From: UBA5336 sp964492485
GTDB lineage: Bacteria > Pseudomonadota > Alphaproteobacteria > Caulobacterales > Hyphomonadaceae
DNA: 64,000 nt
Assembly: GCA_964492485.1 (NCBI GenBank)
Contig: CAZBKM010000002.1
Span: 186,001-250,000 of the forward strand
Reading direction: 5' to 3'
The notes under the pieces are model-generated. The model was given only the letters and a program-made list of their open reading frames with translations, ran no database searches and was not told the DNA's origin. Both the position numbers and the translations under genes were made by a program. This document shows, one piece after another, positions 50,908-61,123 of the stretch (positions within the stretch are counted from its first letter, which is position 1; each line of letters begins with the position of its first letter).

Positions 50908-52045
50908 ATGCCTTGCCTGCCAAACCACGCCGCCGGATCAGTGCCAGCGCAAATCCCAGGGTCAAGGCCGTGCCCGCAAGAGACGACCCGCCATAGGACA
51001 TCAGCGGTAACGTCATGCCTTTCGGTGGCAGCAATGCGACGTTCACGCCGAGATTTATGGCGGCTTGAAGGCCAAACAGGGCGAACAGTCCAACGGCGGC
51101 CGCGCGGGCATATCCGTCGCCGAGGCGTGCGGCCGCAAGGATGCCGCGCACGACGATGAACCCATAGAGCGCCATCACGGCGAGGCCCGCGATCAGGCCG
51201 TACTCCTCCCCCAGCACGGCGAAGATGAAGTCGGTATGGGCGTCGGGCAGACTGGCCTTCACGGTCCCCTCACCGGGACCGACCCCCCAAAAGCCGCCAC
51301 GGCGCAGGGCCTCCAGAGCACGGTCGATCTGGTAGGTGTCATAGGCCGACGGATCGAGAAACGCGTTCACCCGCCGGCGCACGTGGTCGAGGCTCGCATA
51401 GACCAGACCGGCAAGCGCCATGCCTCCGACGCCAAATCCGGCGGCCCAGCGCCATGGCAGACCCGAGACGAAGAAGGTGAGTACGAAGGCCATCGTGAGC
51501 AGGACAGCCTGGCCCACGTCCGGCTGAAGGAGCAAAAGGCCGATGGTCGCGGCAAACAGGCTGAAGGCAAGCGCAGCCCATGGACCATGGGGAAACAGGT
51601 GACGCTGGGCCAGAAGCCATCCGGCCAGAACCACGAGCGCCGGCTTGACGAGTTCCGAAGGCTGCAGCGTCAGGCCCGCAAACGCGATCCAGCGCTGGGC
51701 ACCCTTCACTTCCGCGCCACCCAGGAGCACGAAGCCCATCAGCGCCACGGCAACGAGGAAAAGGGCCGCCGCCGCCCGGCGCACCCAGTCCCGGTCGAGC
51801 AGGCTGGCCGCGATCAGAAGGACACCGGCGCCGACCGCAAACACCGCCTGGCGCCAGACGAAGTGATAGCTGTTCTCAAGGCCGATCCGGGCGGCTGCGG
51901 GCGGTCCTGCCGCCAGGGCCAGGAGAAGGCCCAACGCCATCAGGGATAGGGCCGCTCCGACGATGGGCCAGTCCAGGGTGCGTCGCCACTCCGTCAGCCA
52001 GGACATGTCGGTCCGGGGACGGTTCGGCGCCGCCAGTCCGATCAT
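50900..52045 (-). CDS. ftsW: FtsW, septal peptidoglycan polymerase (SEDS family)
   Basis: 381 residues with about ten transmembrane helices (WPIVGAALSLMALGLLLALA, MALYGFIVVRGILAAARLG). SEDS motifs include GAQRWIAFAGLTLQPSELVK and EGTVKASLPDAHTDFIFAVLGEEYG, and the end GMTLPLMSYGGSSLAGTAL. Works with FtsI (57.5 kb). The ATG at 52045 overlaps the murD stop by 4 nt; the longer open frame over murD is a shadow. Confidence 0.96.
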   Translation of the reverse strand: MIGLAAPNRPRTDMSWLTEWRRTLDWPIVGAALSLMALGLLLALAAGPPAAARIGLENSYHFVWRQAVFAVGAGVLLIAASLLDRDWVRRAAAALFLVAVALMGFVLLGGAEVKGAQRWIAFAGLTLQPSELVKPALVVLAGWLLAQRHLFPHGPWAALAFSLFAATIGLLLLQPDVGQAVLLTMAFVLTFFVSGLPWRWAAGFGVGGMALAGLVYASLDHVRRRVNAFLDPSAYDTYQIDRALEALRRGGFWGVGPGEGTVKASLPDAHTDFIFAVLGEEYGLIAGLAVMALYGFIVVRGILAAARLGDGYARAAAVGLFALFGLQAAINLGVNVALLPPKGMTLPLMSYGGSSLAGTALTLGFALALIRRRGLAGKAYG

Positions 52046-53457
52046 GCCGATTCCATCATCGCATCCGCACCGGCCAGGGTTCTTACGATCTCGCGGAAGG
52101 CATCGCCGCGAGCCTCGAAATCCCTGAACTGGTCGAAGCTGGCACATGCCGGCGACAGGAGGACCACCGCATCCTCGTGGCCTGCGGCCTGGGCATCGGC
52201 ATAGGCCTGGTCCACGGCGCGTTCCAGCGTCCCGCAGCGCTGGACCGCGGTATGACCCTGAAGCTGGGAGGCAAAGCTCTCCTGCGCTTCGCCGATGAGA
52301 TAGGCCTTGGTCACGTTCGACAGGAAAGGTGTCAGCGACTTCGCGCCATTGGCCTTCGCCTGGCCGCCGGCGATCCAGTAGATGCGTCGATAGGCCTTGA
52401 GGGCCTGTTCGGCGGCCTGTGCGTTGGTCGCCTTGCTGTCGTTGACGAAGCGGACATTGCCCTGTTTGCCCACCAGTTCGAGACGGTGAGCCAGGCCAGG
52501 AAAGCTCTGAATGCCCGCCATGATGTCGGCCGGGTCGAGACCAAGCGCCCGGCATGCGGCATAGGCGGCGGCCGCATTCTGATGGTTGTGACGGCCTGGC
52601 AATGCCGCCGCCTCGTCCAGACGGCCGAGACGGACCGCCTTGCCGGTCAAGCTGTCATAGAGGCGTCCATCGACGGCGCTGACGCCCTTGCCAAGCGCGA
52701 AGTCCGACGACACCTGCAGCACGCGGGCCGGCCGGCGCACGAGCGCCATCGCGGTCGCCTGGCTGTGCAGGTCGTCGATGCCCACCACCGCGGCGTCGCC
52801 CGGCTGCTGGTTCAGGAAGATCCGGCGCTTGGCCGAGACATAGCCTTCCATGCCGCCGTGCCGGTCCAGGTGGTCGGGTGAGATGTTCAGGAACACCGCA
52901 ACGTTGCAATGCAACGATTTCACCAGGTCGAGCTGGTAGGACGAGAGTTCCAGCACGTAGATCGCATTGGCGTGGAGAGGCTCCAGGTCGAGCACGCCCT
53001 GGCCGATATTGCCGCCGACGCGCGCATCGCGGCCGGCCTGCCTGAGAATGTGACCGATCAGCGCCGTGGTCGTGGATTTGCCGTTCGTTCCCGTGATCCC
53101 GACGACTTTCGGCCGGCCGCGCTCGGGCAGCGCCTGTACGGCGCGGGCGAACAGCTCCATGTCGCCGACAATGGGCACGCCGACGGCACTGGCCATGCGC
53201 ACGATCCGGTGCGGCTGTGGAAACCGGTAGGGGACGCCCGGCGACAGCACCAGGGCGGCAAAGGCCTGCCAGTCGCGCTTGTTGATGTCGGACAGCGGCA
53301 CGCCTGCGGCCTCCGCCCGGTCGCGGGTCTCCTCATTGTCGTCCCAGGCGTGGACGCGCGCCCCGCCCGCGCGCAGCGCTTTCGCCGCGCTGAGACCGGT
53401 GCGGCCCAGACCGAAGACGGCGACGTCGCGCCCCTTGTATTCGGTGACAGGGATCAT
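52042..53457 (-). CDS. murD: UDP-MurNAc-L-Ala-D-glutamate ligase
   Basis: 471 residues: VAVFGLGRTGLSAAKALRAG, ATP loop VVGITGTNGKSTTTALIGHI, LELSSYQLDLVKSL, NDSKATNAQAAEQAL and the end VVLLSPACASFDQFRDFEAR. Third amino-acid-adding ligase in the cluster order. Confidence 0.97.
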   Translation of the reverse strand: MIPVTEYKGRDVAVFGLGRTGLSAAKALRAGGARVHAWDDNEETRDRAEAAGVPLSDINKRDWQAFAALVLSPGVPYRFPQPHRIVRMASAVGVPIVGDMELFARAVQALPERGRPKVVGITGTNGKSTTTALIGHILRQAGRDARVGGNIGQGVLDLEPLHANAIYVLELSSYQLDLVKSLHCNVAVFLNISPDHLDRHGGMEGYVSAKRRIFLNQQPGDAAVVGIDDLHSQATAMALVRRPARVLQVSSDFALGKGVSAVDGRLYDSLTGKAVRLGRLDEAAALPGRHNHQNAAAAYAACRALGLDPADIMAGIQSFPGLAHRLELVGKQGNVRFVNDSKATNAQAAEQALKAYRRIYWIAGGQAKANGAKSLTPFLSNVTKAYLIGEAQESFASQLQGHTAVQRCGTLERAVDQAYADAQAAGHEDAVVLLSPACASFDQFRDFEARGDAFREIVRTLAGADAMMESA

Positions 53458-53467
53458 ACGCGCCGAC

Positions 53468-54661
53468 TTACCTCAGCTTGAGCGTGGCCAGACCGGCCAG
53501 GGAAAACATAACGGACAGGATCCAGAACCGGATGACGACCCGGGTCTCGGGCCAGTTCTGCTTCTGGAAATGATGATGCAGCGGAGCCATGCGGAAGAGC
53601 CGCTTTCCCTCTCCGGTCAGACGGCGGCTGAGCTTGAACCACCCCACCTGCAACATGACCGACAAGGCCTCGATCACGAACAGGCCACCGATCACCACCA
53701 GGGCGAATTCGTGCTTCACCGCCACCGCGACGACGCCGAGCATGCCGCCAAGACCCAGCGAGCCGGTGTCGCCCATGAACACCTGGGCCGGGTGGGCGTT
53801 GAACCAGAGAAAGCCCATCCCAGCACCGATCATGGCCCCGAGCACGACGGCCAGTTCCCCCGAACCAGGCGTGAACTGGATACCGAGATAGTCGGAGAAG
53901 ATGAAGTTTCCGGTCAGGTAGGCGATCAGCGCATAGGACGCGGCTGCAAACATCATCGGCACGATGGCCAGGCCGTCGAGACCGTCGGTAAAGTTCACCG
54001 CATTGGCGGCTCCGACCACGACGATCATCCCGAACAGGATGAACGCCCCACCCAGAGGCAGGAAATAGTCGTTCACGAAAGGTACGGCGACGCCCCCTGC
54101 AAAGGCCGGGTCGTTGGGGGCGATGGACGTCGCGGGCGCCAGCGCCGCGATGTCCCTTGCAAGTGGGGTCAGGGGGCCCCAATCGGCAAAGCCGGCGGGC
54201 GTATGGGCGCCGTGCAGGCCCATGATGAAGGCACAGGCCACGGCTGCAACCAGGAACTCCGTCGCCAGACGGACCCTCGCCGATACGCCATCCGCCGACT
54301 GGCTGGACACCTTGGCAAAGTCATCGAGGAACCCGAGCAGCGCATAGGCGGCGGTCACGAAAAGCACGGTCCAGACATAGGGATTGGCCACGTCCATCCA
54401 GAGGATCGTGCCGGTAAACAGGCCCACCCAGATGATGAAGCCACCCATGGTGGGTGTGCCGCGCTTGGCCATCTGATCCTGCATCGACAGGTCCCGGATC
54501 GGCTGGCCCTTGCCCTGACGCGCGCGCAGGAGGTCGATGATGGGACGCCCGAGAAGCACGGCGACCAGGAAGGCGGTCGCAACCGCAGCACCCGTGCGGA
54601 ACGTCAGATAGTTCAGAAGGTTGAACACGCCGCTATCGGCGGCGAGGAGCTCATAGATCAT
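53468..54661 (-). CDS. mraY: Phospho-MurNAc-pentapeptide transferase (makes lipid I)
   Basis: 397 residues, ten-helix membrane enzyme. QMAKRGTPTMGGFIIW, NAVNFTDGLDGLAIVPMMFA (metal-binding aspartates), NAHPAQVFMGDTGSLGLGG and MAPLHHHFQKQNWPETRVV are MraY signatures. It overlaps murF by 11 nt. Confidence 0.97.
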   Translation of the reverse strand: MIYELLAADSGVFNLLNYLTFRTGAAVATAFLVAVLLGRPIIDLLRARQGKGQPIRDLSMQDQMAKRGTPTMGGFIIWVGLFTGTILWMDVANPYVWTVLFVTAAYALLGFLDDFAKVSSQSADGVSARVRLATEFLVAAVACAFIMGLHGAHTPAGFADWGPLTPLARDIAALAPATSIAPNDPAFAGGVAVPFVNDYFLPLGGAFILFGMIVVVGAANAVNFTDGLDGLAIVPMMFAAASYALIAYLTGNFIFSDYLGIQFTPGSGELAVVLGAMIGAGMGFLWFNAHPAQVFMGDTGSLGLGGMLGVVAVAVKHEFALVVIGGLFVIEALSVMLQVGWFKLSRRLTGEGKRLFRMAPLHHHFQKQNWPETRVVIRFWILSVMFSLAGLATLKLR

Positions 54662-56099
54662 GCCCGTCCTTCGCGGAGCATTCGGCTCCGCTCACCATCA
54701 TACCCGCCCGCACCGTCTCGCCTGTCTGGCGAATTCTGTCCGCGAGCCATCCCATCCGGGAGGCATTCGACCCTTTGATCAAGAGCGTGTCGCCGTCGCG
54801 AAGCGCGTTTTCGACCGCTTCCAACAGGTCTTCCACCTTGACGGCCCAACGTTGCTGAATCGTACCGGGAAGCGCGTCAGCCAGGCCCTGCATCGCCGGT
54901 CCGCACAGGAACACCACCTCCGCACCGCTGTCTGCCACGGCCCCCGCCAGATCGGCATGCACGGCCCGCGGATCCCCACCGACCTCCCGCATCTCGCCCA
55001 GCGCGACCAGGCGGCGGCGCCCCTGGCGCACGCTCAAAGCGGCCAGCGCCGCGGCCATGCTTTCGGGATTGGCATTGTAGGAATCGTCGATCAGCCAGGC
55101 CGTGCCACCGCCAGGCAGGGAGATCGCCTCGGCGGTGCCGCGCCCGGCCGGCGGGCCGAAGCCCTCCAGCGCCTCGGCCACCAGGGCCGGGTCAACCCCG
55201 CAGCGCGCCGCCAGGAGAGCGGCCGCCGCCGCATTCTCGGCCCAGTGGGCGCCGACCGCACGCAAGCCGAACCCGATGCGCTGTCCGTCGAGGACCAGGC
55301 CCACCTGGCTGGCAAGGCCATCGGTCGTGTAATCGACCACCCGGCAATCGGCGCCTTCCACCGCACCGAAGGTCGCGATCTCGGCGCTGGCGCAATGGGC
55401 GCGTCCGCGGGCCACAAGGTGATCGCGAAACGCATCCGAGGCCGGGATGGCGAGCGTGCCGCCGGGTTGGAGACCGGCGAAGATGTCTGCCTTTTCGCTG
55501 GCGATGGCCTCAAGCGTGCCGAGGCCTTCCAGATGTGCCGGGGCGATTTTCGTGACCAGGGCATGGTGTGGGGCGACCAGGCGGGCACGCGGCGCGATCT
55601 CGCCCGGCGTGCTCATGCCGATCTCGAAGACCGCGCGCTCGGTCCGCTCTGGCATTCGCGCAAGCGTCAGTGGCACGCCCCAGTGATTGTTGAAGCTCTT
55701 TTCTGCCCAATGTGCCGGTCCGGCGGCCCTGAAGATCGCGGCCAGCATGTCCTTCACGCTCGTCTTGCCCACAGAGCCGGTGATCGCCACACGAACCGCG
55801 GAACTGCGATCGCGCGCCGCAAGGGCAAGCTCCGTCAGGGCCTGGGGGACGTCGCCCACCTGGACGATCGGTCCGGCGGCCTCCGGAACCGGGCGGCTGA
55901 CCAGGGCTGCGGCAGCGCCAGCCTCGAAGGCCTGGGGGACGAACTCATGACCGTCGCGCCGGTCGGTCAGCGCGATGAACAGATCGCCGGGCCGGAGGGT
56001 GCGCGTGTCTATGGACAGGCCCGTCACGGGCACGTCCCCAACGGTCCGCCCGCTTGTGACCGCCGCAATCTCGGAGGTCGTCCAGAGCGGCCTATCCAT
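54651..56099 (-). CDS. murF: UDP-MurNAc-tripeptide D-Ala-D-Ala ligase
   Basis: 482 residues: VTGLSIDTRTLRPGDLFIAL, ATP loop AITGSVGKTSVKDMLAAIFR, KSFNNHWGVPLTLARMP and DSYNANPESMAAALAAL. The ATG at 56099 overlaps the murE stop by 8 nt and is preferred over a longer non-homologous frame. Confidence 0.97.
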   Translation of the reverse strand: MDRPLWTTSEIAAVTSGRTVGDVPVTGLSIDTRTLRPGDLFIALTDRRDGHEFVPQAFEAGAAAALVSRPVPEAAGPIVQVGDVPQALTELALAARDRSSAVRVAITGSVGKTSVKDMLAAIFRAAGPAHWAEKSFNNHWGVPLTLARMPERTERAVFEIGMSTPGEIAPRARLVAPHHALVTKIAPAHLEGLGTLEAIASEKADIFAGLQPGGTLAIPASDAFRDHLVARGRAHCASAEIATFGAVEGADCRVVDYTTDGLASQVGLVLDGQRIGFGLRAVGAHWAENAAAAALLAARCGVDPALVAEALEGFGPPAGRGTAEAISLPGGGTAWLIDDSYNANPESMAAALAALSVRQGRRRLVALGEMREVGGDPRAVHADLAGAVADSGAEVVFLCGPAMQGLADALPGTIQQRWAVKVEDLLEAVENALRDGDTLLIKGSNASRMGWLADRIRQTGETVRAGMMVSGAECSAKDGHDL

Positions 56100-57537
56100 G
56101 ACCCACCTCCTGCAGCGCAGCGGCCGCGGTTGCCTGGTCGGAGAAGGGCAGCACCGTCTCGCCGACGATCTGGCCCGTCTCGTGTCCCTTGCCGGCAATC
56201 ACTAGTGTGTCGCCGGCTCGCAGCTCGGCGACGGCGGCGCGGATCGCCTCGGCCCGGTCTGCGATCTCGCGCGCATCCGGCACACCTTGCAGGATCGCGG
56301 CCCGGATGGCCTCCGCAGCCTCGGTGCGGGGGTTGTCATCGGTGACGATCACGCGGTCGGCCTGGCGGCGGGCGACCGCCCCCATCAGCGGTCGCTTGCT
56401 CCGGTCCCGGTCCCCGCCGCATCCGAACACGACGAACAGGCGCCCGGCGGTGTGAGGCCGCACGGCGCGCAGCAGCACGTCCAGCCCGTCGGGCGTATGG
56501 GCATAGTCCACGAAGACCGGCGCGCCCGCCCCTGTCTGGCCGACATACTCCATCCGCCCCTTGACCGGTTCGAGCCGGGACAGGCCCTCGGCCACGGCGT
56601 CGAAACCCATGTCCAGCGCCAGGGCCAGACCCGCGGCGGTGAGTGCGTTAAGGGCCTGGAACTCCCCGATCAGGGGCAGGTCAACCCGAACCTCGCGCCC
56701 GGCATGGTTGAGGAACAGCGCCTGCCCCACGGCCTTGGGCATCAGCTCCTCGATCTTCAGATCCCGGCCGCGCCATCCAACCGAAAAGGGCGCAAGCCCG
56801 GCCGCGCCGGCCGCCTCGGCGAAGTGTCGGCTTTCCGGGCTGTCGGCATTGATCACGGCCGGTATGCCTGCCGGCGAGAGGTCGCTGAACAGGCGCAGCT
56901 TCGCGGCGCGGTAGGCCTCCATCGAGCTGTGGTAGTCCAGATGATCCTGGGTGAGATTCGTGAAGGCGACGGCCGAGAGGCGCACCCCGTCGAGACGGAA
57001 CTGCGCGAGTCCATGGGACGAGGCTTCCATGGCGCAGTGGCTGACCCCCTGCCCCGCCAGCGTGTCGAGGGTGGAATGGATGGCGACCGGATCGGGTGTC
57101 GTATGGCCGAGGTCGAGGCGACCTTCGGGCCCCACGGCCCCCAATGTGCCCATGGACGCGGCCGCATATCCGCCCCGCTGCCAGATCTGGCGCAGGAAAT
57201 CGACGGTGGAGCTCTTTCCGTTCGTGCCGGTGACGGCGACCAGCACGTCAGGCTGGCCCGGATAGAGCCGCGCCGCAGCGAGCGCCAGCGCGCGGCGCGG
57301 TTCGGCATCCTGCACGACCGGCACACCCCCGGTCTCGGCAGGCCGATCGCTGAGAATGGCGACGGCACCGCGTGCAAGGGCCTCGGGGATGAAATCGTGG
57401 CCGTCTGCCAGACTGCCCCGGAGGGCGGCAAAGACCGTTCCGGGGCCGACCTTGCGGCTGTCGGAGGTCAGACCGGTGACCGGAATGTCGGCGGCGCCGG
57501 GGGGTATACCCTGGTCGAAAAGGTCTTTCAGCATCAT
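56092..57537 (-). CDS. murE: UDP-MurNAc-dipeptide-meso-diaminopimelate ligase
   Basis: 481 residues: TGLTSDSRKVGPGTVFAALR, ATP loop VAVTGTNGKSSTVDFLRQIW, FVDYAHTPDGLDVLLRAVRP and the diaminopimelate-selective DDNPRTE. The latter predicts a meso-DAP wall. Start ATGATG at 57537 overlaps the ftsI stop. Confidence 0.97.
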   Translation of the reverse strand: MMLKDLFDQGIPPGAADIPVTGLTSDSRKVGPGTVFAALRGSLADGHDFIPEALARGAVAILSDRPAETGGVPVVQDAEPRRALALAAARLYPGQPDVLVAVTGTNGKSSTVDFLRQIWQRGGYAAASMGTLGAVGPEGRLDLGHTTPDPVAIHSTLDTLAGQGVSHCAMEASSHGLAQFRLDGVRLSAVAFTNLTQDHLDYHSSMEAYRAAKLRLFSDLSPAGIPAVINADSPESRHFAEAAGAAGLAPFSVGWRGRDLKIEELMPKAVGQALFLNHAGREVRVDLPLIGEFQALNALTAAGLALALDMGFDAVAEGLSRLEPVKGRMEYVGQTGAGAPVFVDYAHTPDGLDVLLRAVRPHTAGRLFVVFGCGGDRDRSKRPLMGAVARRQADRVIVTDDNPRTEAAEAIRAAILQGVPDAREIADRAEAIRAAVAELRAGDTLVIAGKGHETGQIVGETVLPFSDQATAAAALQEVGHG

Positions 57538-59252
57538 GGCGTGGCGCTCCCATCGGATGTGTCCGCAACGGAGAGGGCGACGCCGTCCGCGTCCAGACGG
57601 GGCGCAATGCCGAGCAGCGGCGCGATGCGTTCGATCGTCCTGCCAGCAGCCGGCGCGGCATTCCACGCCGATGTGACACCCGTCCTCACTCCGTCGGCCC
57701 GTGTCCCGGGCTTGGGATCATCCAAGACGATCAATAGGGCGTATTGTGGGCGCTCTGCGGGAAACAGCGCCGCGAAACTCGTGACGTTCCGGTCGTCGGC
57801 ATACCCGCCCCCGACGGGCTTCTCCGCCGTGCCGGTCTTTCCAGCGACACGGTAGCCGGCGACGTCGGCCCGCGATCCGGTCCCGTCCCGCACGGCCTCG
57901 CGCATCATGTCGACCACAAGACGCGCCACGTCTGGCGAAACCAGCCTCCGGGTCCTGAGTGCGTGCGCGTCGCCTCCGGCCTGGGGCCGGCGCAGCAGAG
58001 TTGGCGCCACCCAGACGCCCTCGTTTCCAAGCGCCGCCACGGCCGCACCGAAGGCCAGAGGCGAGACGGCCAGCCCATGTCCGTACGACACGGTGGCGAC
58101 CGTAATCGGACGCCAGGTGTCCGGCACCAGGGGGGGCGCATCACCCGGCAGCTCGATCGGCACCGCAGAGAGAAGCCCCGCCCGCTCCAGGAACGCGATC
58201 AGACCGGCATCACCCAGGCGCTGGGCGATCCGAACGGTGCCGATGTTCGAACTGTCCGCCACGATATCGGTGACACTGGCGGGGGCATCGATCGGGTGCA
58301 GGTCATCGATCTCGAATCCTCCGATCGGGATCGGCGTCTCTGTATCGAAGGTTTCGCTCGGACTGAGAACGCCAGCCTCCAGCGCCGCCGCCACTGTCAG
58401 GGGCTTGAAGACCGAGCCGAGCTCATAGACGGCATTGCTGGCGCGGTTCAGGCGGCCGGACGCATCGGCGGGCGTTTCGTGGGCGCGGTTCGGATCAAAG
58501 GGCGGCCAGCTTGCCAGCGCCCAGACGTCCCCGGTCCCGACCTCGATCAGGACCCCGGCACCACCCCTTGCATCATGATGTGACGCCGCGCGCGCCAGCT
58601 CCGCCTCCAGCGCAAACTGCACGCCGGAATGCAGCGTCACGGCCAGCGGCGCGCCACCTTCGGCCAGGCGCGCCTCCTGGCTCAGCTCGAGGCCGCCAAG
58701 GCCCGTGCCGTCCACACTCGTATAGCCAAGAACATGGCCAGCCAGTGCCCCACGCGGATAGGCGCGGCGGCGTTCGGTCCGGAACCCCAGCCCTTCCAGC
58801 CCCAGATCGAATACGGCCTGTCGCTGGCGCGGGGTCAGCCCCCGGCGCACCCAGACGAAGGCCCGGTCGCGATTGGCAAGCCGCGCGGCGAGGGCGCCCA
58901 CATCCAGATCGGGCAGCACGTCGGCAAGCTGTCGCGCAGTCGCCTCCGCGTCCCAGATGGCGCGGGGATCGGCGAACAGGGAATAGACTTCGACGGAGGT
59001 GGCGAGCAACTCTCCATTGCGATCGACAATGTCGGCGCGGCGGACGGGCGCCTCGAACGGGCCGCTTCGAACCGACGCCGCTTCCGCCGGGTCCATCGCG
59101 ACCGCCCCGGCCTTCAGCGCAATCAGCCCGAAGACGGCGACCACGCTCCAGGCCACATATCTTGCGCGCACGCCCGCCAGACGTTCGGCTTCTGCCAGGT
59201 GCCGCAGACCGCCGAACCGGGCGCGCAAGGCGGTGAACCTGGAGGCGGTCAT
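57534..59252 (-). CDS. ftsI: FtsI (PBP3), division-specific transpeptidase
   Basis: 572 residues. One N-terminal transmembrane helix (YVAWSVVAVFGLIALKAGAV), the dimerisation region RRADIVDRNGELLATSVEVY, and the penicillin-binding domain with SxxK in YELGSVFKPLTVAAAL, SxN in IVADSSNIGTVRIA and KTG in VAGKTGTAEKPVGGG. Cross-links septal peptidoglycan made by FtsW. It overlaps ftsL by 4 nt. Confidence 0.97.
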   Translation of the reverse strand: MTASRFTALRARFGGLRHLAEAERLAGVRARYVAWSVVAVFGLIALKAGAVAMDPAEAASVRSGPFEAPVRRADIVDRNGELLATSVEVYSLFADPRAIWDAEATARQLADVLPDLDVGALAARLANRDRAFVWVRRGLTPRQRQAVFDLGLEGLGFRTERRRAYPRGALAGHVLGYTSVDGTGLGGLELSQEARLAEGGAPLAVTLHSGVQFALEAELARAASHHDARGGAGVLIEVGTGDVWALASWPPFDPNRAHETPADASGRLNRASNAVYELGSVFKPLTVAAALEAGVLSPSETFDTETPIPIGGFEIDDLHPIDAPASVTDIVADSSNIGTVRIAQRLGDAGLIAFLERAGLLSAVPIELPGDAPPLVPDTWRPITVATVSYGHGLAVSPLAFGAAVAALGNEGVWVAPTLLRRPQAGGDAHALRTRRLVSPDVARLVVDMMREAVRDGTGSRADVAGYRVAGKTGTAEKPVGGGYADDRNVTSFAALFPAERPQYALLIVLDDPKPGTRADGVRTGVTSAWNAAPAAGRTIERIAPLLGIAPRLDADGVALSVADTSDGSATP

Positions 59253-59581
59253 GGCTGCGCCTCCCGCGCGACGGCGTCCGGCGGGGGCGGTTGGCGGCCG
59301 GCCTCGAGATGACGGGCCAGAGCATCGGCGGACACGAACTGGACAGCGCGCGCCGGCGCCATGCCCAGGCGCTCGCGGGCGTAGACCTCGATCCATTCGC
59401 GCCGTCCCAGATGCGCCCGCTCCGCCTCGAGCAGTTCAAGGCGGGCTTCCGCCTCGGCGATCCTGCGTTCGATCCGGACGATCTCGCGCGCCGCATTCCG
59501 GGCGTTGTACTTGGCCTGGTAGACGGCAACCACGAGCAGCGCGACAACGATCAGGGCAAACAGGAAGAGCCGGCGACTCAT
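59249..59581 (-). CDS. ftsL: FtsL-type division protein
   Basis: 110 residues: short cytoplasmic start, one transmembrane helix (LFLFALIVVALLVVAVYQA) and a coiled coil (AREIVRIERRIAEAEARLEL), followed by the LGMAPARAVQFV end typical of alphaproteobacterial FtsL. Start and stop overlap rsmH and ftsI by 4 nt each. Identified mainly from architecture and position. Confidence 0.9.
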   Translation of the reverse strand: MSRRLFLFALIVVALLVVAVYQAKYNARNAAREIVRIERRIAEAEARLELLEAERAHLGRREWIEVYARERLGMAPARAVQFVSADALARHLEAGRQPPPPDAVAREAQP

Positions 59582-60570
59582 AGCAGGCGCTCCAAATCCA
59601 TCAGCGGGACTAGGCCGTCCATGGGCGTCGCCACGTCGCGCCATGGCTCGGCATCGGTCCGGCGCGCCGCACGCAGGCGGGCCGACCGGGCGCGCGGATT
59701 GTCGGCCGCTTCCGCCTCACCGGGCTCGACCGCCTTGCGGTAGATGAGGTCGAAACTGGGCGCACGCCCGCCTGTCTGGCCAGGCACATGGCGCGAGGGA
59801 CCGCCGCGCTGCCCGGCCCGGGCCCGCAGGAACGTCTTCACCACCCGATCTTCCAGCGAATGGAAGCTCACCACGACCAGGCGCCCGCCCGGGGCAAGCA
59901 CGTTCTCGGCCGCCGCCAGAGCCCGCGCCAGCTCGCCCAGCTCGTCATTGACGTACATGCGCAGCGCCTGGAAGGTCCGGGTCGCGGGATGAAGCCGCGC
60001 GCCCTTTCGCCCCCCAACGGCATGTTCGACCGTCTCGGCGAGGTCCAGCGTGCGCCGGAACGGCGCCCGGGCGCGGCGCTGGACAATGGCGCGGGCGATC
60101 CGGCGGGAGGCGCGATCCTCGCCCAGACGAAACACGATGTCGGCGATCGCCTTTTCCGGGAGATGATTGACGGCGTCGGCCGCACTGGGCCCGCTGCCGC
60201 CCATGCGCATGTCGAGCGGGCCATCGGACTGGAAGGAAAATCCCCGATGAGCCTCATCCAGCTGGAACGACGACACGCCGAGATCCAGCACCACGCCGTC
60301 GAGCGCCGGCTGACCTGAATTGATCGCTAGGGCGTCGAGATCGCCGAAGCGGCCCAGAAGAGGGATCAGGCGCGGCTGGCGCGCTGCCAGGGTCTCCGCC
60401 CGGGCGATGGCGTCGAGATCGCGGTCCACCGCAAGAAGACGGCACTTGGCCGCCGCCAGGATTGCGCGGGCATAGCCGCCACCGCCGTAGGTTCCGTCGA
60501 GGTAGACCTCGCCATCGGCCGGCGACAGCGCAGCGAGCATTTCGGTGAGAAGGACGGGCGTGTGGGTCAT
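59578..60570 (-). CDS. rsmH: 16S rRNA (cytosine-1402-N4) methyltransferase
   Basis: Formerly mraW. 330 residues: HTPVLLTEMLAALSPADGEV, SAM site YLDGTYGGGGYARAIL, DLGVSSFQLDEAHRGFSFQS, GPLDMRMG and FHSLEDRVVKTFLRARAG. It overlaps mraZ by 4 nt. Confidence 0.97.
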   Translation of the reverse strand: MTHTPVLLTEMLAALSPADGEVYLDGTYGGGGYARAILAAAKCRLLAVDRDLDAIARAETLAARQPRLIPLLGRFGDLDALAINSGQPALDGVVLDLGVSSFQLDEAHRGFSFQSDGPLDMRMGGSGPSAADAVNHLPEKAIADIVFRLGEDRASRRIARAIVQRRARAPFRRTLDLAETVEHAVGGRKGARLHPATRTFQALRMYVNDELGELARALAAAENVLAPGGRLVVVSFHSLEDRVVKTFLRARAGQRGGPSRHVPGQTGGRAPSFDLIYRKAVEPGEAEAADNPRARSARLRAARRTDAEPWRDVATPMDGLVPLMDLERLL

Positions 60571-61076
60571 GCCGGCTCCCCACCTCCCGCCTGGCCGAGA
60601 CCGGGCACGCCGCCCGCAGCCAGCGTCTCGGAATAGGCTTCCGACAGCGCCTCGGCGATGTCCGGATCGGAGACGACATCGTCCATCTGCGCGTCATAGC
60701 CCGCAAAGCGGTCCGGATCCCAGATCTGGAAACTGTCCACCGCGCCCGCAAAGATCACCCGCTCGCCAAGACCCGCGACCGCCATGAGATGCTCTGGCAG
60801 ACGGATCCGACCGGCATCGTCCATCTTGAGATCGGCGGACCGCACGAACACGCCGTGACGCAACGCCCGATGCGCCTTCGATTGCGGGGGCAGCCGCATG
60901 ATCGTCTGACGATAGACCGCCATCAACGCCTCACCCCCACCCTCAAGGCAGCCGGACCCGTCCAGCGCCGGCCACAGGAACACCCGGTTCCCACCGCCAA
61001 GGGCCGCGCGGAAAGGCGCCGGGATGGACACCCGCCCTTTCGCATCAATACCGCTCTCGTAGGTGGATACGAACAC
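60567..61076 (-). CDS. mraZ: MraZ, transcriptional regulator of the dcw cluster
   Basis: 169 residues with two AbrB-like MraZ domains (STYESGIDAKGRVSIPAPFR and KMDDAGRIRLPEHLMAVAGL). MraZ forms a ring that binds repeated TGGGN boxes upstream of its own gene; these are present here. The start is a GTG at 61076. The protein runs about 20 residues past the usual length with a Gly/Ala tail. Confidence 0.95.
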   Translation of the reverse strand: MFVSTYESGIDAKGRVSIPAPFRAALGGGNRVFLWPALDGSGCLEGGGEALMAVYRQTIMRLPPQSKAHRALRHGVFVRSADLKMDDAGRIRLPEHLMAVAGLGERVIFAGAVDSFQIWDPDRFAGYDAQMDDVVSDPDIAEALSEAYSETLAAGGVPGLGQAGGGEPA

Positions 61077-61123
61077 CGCCCAACCCGATCCCGATCAGCC
61101 CATGGGAATTCCTTACTGCAATT